From: Clostridiaceae bacterium
Lineage (GTDB): Bacteria > Bacillota > Clostridia > Oscillospirales > Acutalibacteraceae
Reading direction: 5' to 3'
Assembly (NCBI GenBank): GCA_016292575.1
Contig: JAEDIH010000107.1
Coordinates: 1 to 5,888 of the forward strand
DNA: 5,888 nt
The notes under the pieces are model-generated. The model saw nothing but the letters and a program-made list of their open reading frames with translations. It ran no database searches and was not told where the DNA came from. Positions 4,993-5,888 of this stretch are shown piece by piece (within the stretch, counting starts at the first letter, position 1; each line of letters starts with the position of its first letter). Position numbers and translations under genes: made by a program.

Positions 4993-5637
4993 ATGGACAA
5001 GCTTGAAACCCTTTCAAAAATTAAAAGCTGCGGTCTTGTTGCCGTTGTGAGAGCAAAGGACGAAGCCGAGGCCGAACGCATTACCGAGGCGTGCATTGAG
5101 GGCGGCGTTGCGGCAATTGAGCTGACCTTTACCGTGCCGAAAGCACACAGGCTCATTGAGCATATGGCGGACAAATATGCCCTGAACGGCGACATCATTA
5201 TCGGCGCAGGCACAGTGCTTGACAGCGAAACGGCACGCATTGCCGTTCTCTCCGGAGCGCAATACATTGTTTCTCCGCACCTTGATGAAAGCATTCTGCG
5301 CCTTTGCGCACGGTATCGCATTGCGTGTATGCCCGGTGTTTTCACCCCGACCGAAGCGGTGAAAGCCCTTGAACTCGGCGCAGATATCCTCAAAATCTTC
5401 CCCGGAGACATTGCAACGCCGAAATTCATCAAAGCCCTGCACGGTCCGCTTCCGCAGGCGCAGATGATGCCCTCAGGCGGAGTCAGCCTTGAAAACGCTG
5501 CGGACTGGATAGCGGCAGGCGCCGTTGCCCTCGGTGCCGGCGGAAGCCTTACCGGCTCTGCAAAGGACGGCGATTTCGCCGCAATAACCGAAAAGGCGAA
5601 AAGGTTCATTGAAATAATTAACGAAAGCAGAAAGTAA
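4993..5637 (+). CDS. eda: KDPG/KHG-type aldolase (2-keto-3-deoxy-6-phosphogluconate or 4-hydroxy-2-oxoglutarate aldolase)
   Basis: This 214-residue class I aldolase with a TIM-barrel layout is full length for Eda. It splits KDPG to pyruvate plus glyceraldehyde 3-phosphate, or KHG to pyruvate plus glyoxylate. Visible markers are VAVVR (16-20), the catalytic Glu in AIELTF (E43), GAGTVLD (71-77), SPHLD (94-98), PGVFTPTEA (114-122), the Schiff-base Lys in LKIFPGD (K134) and MPSGGV (159-164). Where E. coli Eda has Arg49 (EITLRT), this protein has Thr47 in ELTFTVP. This variant is common in clostridial homologues and leaves the true substrate open. GAGG at 4979-4982, inside the end of the upstream gene, is the ribosome site. 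With only three bases between genes, the aldolase is co-transcribed with serine dehydratase, and both enzymes release pyruvate. No 2-keto-3-deoxygluconate kinase is seen nearby. Confidence 0.92.
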   Translation: MDKLETLSKIKSCGLVAVVRAKDEAEAERITEACIEGGVAAIELTFTVPKAHRLIEHMADKYALNGDIIIGAGTVLDSETARIAVLSGAQYIVSPHLDESILRLCARYRIACMPGVFTPTEAVKALELGADILKIFPGDIATPKFIKALHGPLPQAQMMPSGGVSLENAADWIAAGAVALGAGGSLTGSAKDGDFAAITEKAKRFIEIINESRK

Positions 5638-5653
5638 AAGTTCATAAGCAAAA

Positions 5654-5692
5654 CCTCCCGTTTGCCGAAAAGCAGACGGGAGGCGTTTTTTT
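5654..5692. terminator. Bidirectional terminator between aldolase and permease genes
   Basis: Bases 5654-5665 pair with 5672-5683: twelve pairs with one T-G wobble around the loop CGAAAA (5666-5671). A run of seven T (5686-5692) follows, two bases after the stem. On the other strand the A-run 5650-5653 gives a short U-tract, so the hairpin can also stop the convergent permease transcript. It ends the operon that starts at 3574. Confidence 0.92.
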
Positions 5693-5724
5693 GTGTTTTG
5701 CTGAATTGCAGCAGGAGATTTTCG

Positions 5725-5888
5725 TTATGCCTTTTTGGCAGTTTCCTTCTTTTCGGTTTCAGTGCTTTCGCCCTTTGCCTTTGAAACAAGGAGGTTTGTG
5801 ATGATGCCGAGGATAAGAGCGCAGGCAACTGAAGTGAGGGTAACTTTTCCGAAGCTTACAACAAGTCCGCCGATTCCGCAGATGAGGA
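5725..5888 (-). CDS. C-terminal end of an NCS2-type (uracil/xanthine) permease, partial
   Basis: Only the last 53 residues are in the window; the gene continues past base 5888 and its start is not seen. The visible part begins with a hydrophobic segment LICGIGGLVVS, then a short polar turn (FGKVTLTS) and a second hydrophobic segment ending ALILGIITNLLV. This is the order and wording of the end of UraA-like nucleobase:cation symporters of the inner membrane. A highly charged tail of about 18 residues rich in K, E and T follows, ending in KKETAKKA, and probably faces the cytoplasm. The nucleobase carried cannot be decided from this end. The gene converges on the aldolase gene and shares its terminator. 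Confidence 0.72.
   Translation of the reverse strand, partial: LICGIGGLVVSFGKVTLTSVACALILGIITNLLVSKAKGESTETEKKETAKKA

Noticed and set aside
4914..5828. A 304-codon open frame on the minus strand across the dehydratase end and the aldolase.
   Set aside because: It lies antisense to two clearly recognised genes and crosses the terminator hairpin. Its sequence is rich in Ser, Arg and Ala, as expected of an antisense frame, and matches no family I know.

Overview
The window looks like chromosome of a Gram-positive anaerobe of class Clostridia, probably an Oscillospiraceae/Ruminococcaceae-like gut lineage. This is inferred from the gene families: a DUF1015 protein, a DUF6472-type small Cys protein, a single-chain iron-sulfur L-serine dehydratase and a DHHA1-type AlaX. 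It is supported by strong AGGAGG-type ribosome sites, TTGACA/TATAAT-like promoters and a tRNA with an encoded CCA end. No species can be named from sequence alone.

Layout. Bases 1-19 are the 3' end of a tRNA gene, followed at once by an intrinsic terminator (19-60). A regulated-looking promoter (153-181, with a perfect 9+9 inverted repeat over its -35) and a 5'-leader hairpin precede a complete DUF1015 gene (247-1491). This gene converges on a minus-strand RelB/RelE-like toxin-antitoxin pair (toxin 1545-1868, antitoxin 1861-2169), and one strong hairpin at 1494-1546 can end both transcripts. The toxin-antitoxin promoter carries TTGTAT repeats that probably form its operator. Reading away from it on the plus strand is an AlaX-type alanyl-tRNA editing protein (2292-3458). 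A further promoter (3487-3515) then leads a compact three-gene operon: a 59-residue Cys-rich DUF6472-like protein with a TTG start (3574-3753), L-serine ammonia-lyase (3766-4989) and a KDPG/KHG-type aldolase (4993-5637). The gaps between these genes are 12 and 3 bases. A bidirectional terminator (5654-5692) separates the operon from the C-terminal end of an NCS2-type nucleobase permease on the minus strand (5725-5888, cut by the window edge).

How the genes may fit together. The last operon yields pyruvate by two routes: deamination of serine, and retro-aldol cleavage of a 2-keto-3-deoxy or 4-hydroxy-2-oxo acid. AlaX proteins remove serine or glycine wrongly attached to tRNA-Ala. DUF1015 proteins often sit near serine biosynthesis genes, and this one carries a DGHHR motif like that of free-serine kinases. 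A serine-handling neighbourhood is therefore a reasonable inference, but only the dehydratase is secure as a serine enzyme. The toxin-antitoxin pair is more AT-rich than its flanks and is probably an accessory insertion. I see no CRISPR array, insertion sequence, prophage gene or clearly undescribed defence system. The most open questions are the function of the DUF1015 protein, the role of the small Cys protein encoded directly before the serine dehydratase, and the operator-like repeats.
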